DNA of 7,558 nucleotides from an uncultured Lachnospiraceae bacterium. Its GTDB lineage: Bacteria > Bacillota > Clostridia > Lachnospirales > Lachnospiraceae. The translations under genes and the position numbers were made by a program. This document shows positions 6,646 to 7,558 of the stretch, piece by piece. The stretch lies in the NCBI GenBank assembly GCA_902782655.1, contig CACZNY010000005.1, forward strand, positions 1-7,558, read 5' to 3'. The stretch's first letter is position 1; each line of letters opens with the position of its first letter. The notes under the pieces are model-generated. The model made no database searches. It saw only the letters and a list, made by a program, of their open reading frames with translations, and was not told the origin of the DNA.

Positions 6646-7211
6646 CAGTATCTGACCTCCTTCATTGCAAGCCTGAGGCACTTCAGATTTCCTTCCACCA
6701 CCTGAGGCTTTTTTGCGAATTTATGCCGGTATGAGGTCTCCATATCCTTAAGGAACTGCTCCTTATCCACGCAGCCGCTCACCTCCACCACCGCGGCGAG
6801 CATGGGGGTATTGGGGAAATAAGCCCCGAGGCAGTCCATGGATATCTTTCTCGCGTCTATGGTACATACCCTGCCCTTATAGCCTTTAAGGAGGGGCTTC
6901 AGCTCCTCAGGGGAGCGGGCCGAGTTTATTATCACTGCCCCCGCCTCCTTAAGGCCTCCCGTGACGTCCACGCTCTCCAGAAGCGTCTCATCCACTACAG
7001 CCACATAGTCCGGCTCATAGATATTGGAATGGATGAGACATCTCTCATCCGAGATCCTGTTGTATGCGGTGATCGGAGCGCCCGAACGCTCCGGCCCGTA
7101 TTCCGGGAAGGACTGGACATATTTACCGGACATGAAGGCCGCATCCGCCAGAAGCTGGCTTGCGGTCTTTGCTCCCTGTCCTCCCCTTCCGTGCCATCGT
7201 ATTTCTATCAT
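6645..7211 (-). CDS. porC: Pyruvate/2-oxoacid:ferredoxin oxidoreductase, gamma subunit
   Basis: A 188-residue subunit of the POR gamma family, a Rossmann-like domain thought to contribute to CoA handling and assembly of the complex. The N-terminal signature HGRGGQGAKTASQLLADAA (7-25) and the FPEYGPERSGAP motif (35-46) are both intact. The length is normal. The ATG at 7211 has AAGGAG 6 bases upstream and follows the HMA gene stop after only 15 bases, so both genes probably share a transcript. Downstream it overlaps the delta gene by one base. The gene order gamma-delta-alpha-beta is a standard arrangement for four-subunit enzymes. It contrasts with the single-chain pyruvate:ferredoxin oxidoreductase that many Clostridia also encode. 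Confidence 0.93.
   Translation of the reverse strand: MIEIRWHGRGGQGAKTASQLLADAAFMSGKYVQSFPEYGPERSGAPITAYNRISDERCLIHSNIYEPDYVAVVDETLLESVDVTGGLKEAGAVIINSARSPEELKPLLKGYKGRVCTIDARKISMDCLGAYFPNTPMLAAVVEVSGCVDKEQFLKDMETSYRHKFAKKPQVVEGNLKCLRLAMKEVRY
6655..6662 (-). promoter_or_regulatory. Ribosome binding site deciding the delta subunit start
   Basis: AAGGAGGT, a near-perfect Shine-Dalgarno sequence, lies 9 bases before the ATG at 6645, within the last codons of the gamma gene. It rules for the 97-residue product over a GTG start at 6681. Confidence 0.75.
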
Positions 7212-7226
7212 CTTATGCTCCTTGTT

Positions 7227-7436
7227 CTACTCCACTCCCAAAACCTTGTAATCCTGCGCTTCGACGGCGCTCCTTAGAGCCTCGTCCTCTACCTCTGCCT
7301 TAAGGGTCACTACTGCCGTGCCTGCATTATGGTCTGCAGCCGCGCTCTCCACTCCGGGTACGGCTTCAAGAGCCTTCTTAACCCTGGCCTCGCAGTGTTC
7401 GCACATCATTCCCTCTACCTTCAGTGTCTTTGTCAT
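7227..7436 (-). CDS. Heavy-metal-associated (HMA) domain protein, CopZ-like
   Basis: A 69-residue protein made of a single HMA fold (beta-alpha-beta-beta-alpha-beta). The metal-binding loop GMMCEHCEARV (9-19) holds the CxxC pair C12 and C15, which in copper chaperones bind Cu(I) and hand it to P-type ATPases. The VPGVESA segment (26-32) is also typical. The ATG at 7436 has AGGAGG 8 bases upstream. The gene begins 38 bases after an upstream gene stop and ends 15 bases before the gamma subunit gene, so it is probably cotranscribed with the oxidoreductase. No copper ATPase or copper repressor is visible, although the unknown gene upstream is mostly off the window. A copper chaperone is the default call; Zn(II) or another soft metal is possible. 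Confidence 0.88.
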   Translation of the reverse strand: MTKTLKVEGMMCEHCEARVKKALEAVPGVESAAADHNAGTAVVTLKAEVEDEALRSAVEAQDYKVLGVE

Positions 7437-7474
7437 TATTTTATCCTCCTCAAATCCTTAAATGAATCCAATGT

Positions 7475-7558
7475 CTATATCCTGTCAGCCTTCTGCTTTA
7501 AAAAGAATTCCTCCAGAGCCTTCATTATCTCTCCCGGTGTCATGGTCTTCAGCAGATA
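7475..7558 (-). CDS. C-terminal fragment of an unidentified protein
   Basis: One minus-strand frame is open from the window edge to a TAG at 7477-7475, giving 27 residues with the core TPGEIMKALEEFFLKQKADR. It looks like an amphipathic, charged C-terminal helix with no recognisable motif. It is called coding because it ends 38 bases before the HMA gene on the same strand, the other two frames on this strand close within the fragment, and its codon use (CTG, AAG, ATA) matches its neighbours. Only the tail is visible, so no function is proposed. Confidence 0.5.
   Translation of the reverse strand, partial: YLLKTMTPGEIMKALEEFFLKQKADRI

Noticed and set aside
6645..6681. GTG start at 6681 giving a 109-residue delta subunit
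   Set aside because: The strong AAGGAGGT at 6662-6655 and the TGATG overlap point to the ATG at 6645. The extra residues would be read from inside the gamma gene.
6763..6771. DnaA-box-like TTATCCACG
   Set aside because: A single near match inside the conserved coding sequence of the gamma subunit, most likely chance.

Overview
The window looks like chromosomal DNA from an anaerobic clostridial Bacillota, probably Lachnospiraceae-like. This is inferred from strong GGAGG-type ribosome binding sites, frequent ATA and CTT/AAG codons, a ferredoxin-dependent 2-oxoacid oxidoreductase, and a secreted protein with a Gram-positive style signal peptide. All convincing genes lie on the minus strand, so transcription runs from high to low coordinates. 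I see no tRNA, rRNA, insertion sequence or CRISPR array.

In order of transcription: (1) 7558-7475, the last 27 codons of an unidentified gene. (2) 7436-7227, a 69-residue heavy-metal-associated (HMA, CopZ-like) protein. (3) 7211-4182, a compact four-gene cluster for the gamma, delta, alpha and beta subunits of a pyruvate/2-oxoacid:ferredoxin oxidoreductase. Its genes overlap or sit 3-43 bases apart, so it is almost certainly one operon. Together the four proteins would decarboxylate a 2-oxoacid (most likely pyruvate) with thiamine diphosphate, form the acyl-CoA, and pass electrons through three [4Fe-4S] clusters to ferredoxin. (4) 4186-4052, an AT-rich intergenic array of about nine imperfect 13-bp units carrying TTTATGT. 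It begins at the beta-subunit stop codon and runs into a candidate promoter. (5) 4006-3107, a 299-residue protein resembling the cobalamin methyltransferase fusion CbiE-CbiT (CobL). It has lost the first CbiE half and the glycine-rich SAM-binding motif. (6) 3106-2799, an intergenic stretch with hairpins, one a possible terminator, and a dyad reminiscent of HxlR-type operators. (7) 2798 to the window edge, a secreted surface protein of at least 932 residues with beta-helix-like NNG repeats. It has no stop codon inside the window.

The metabolic core (the oxidoreductase) is ordinary. The parts most worth a second look are the 13-bp array and the degenerate CbiE/CbiT-like gene it appears to control. 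The HMA gene at the head of the oxidoreductase cluster and the operator-like dyad before the surface protein come next.
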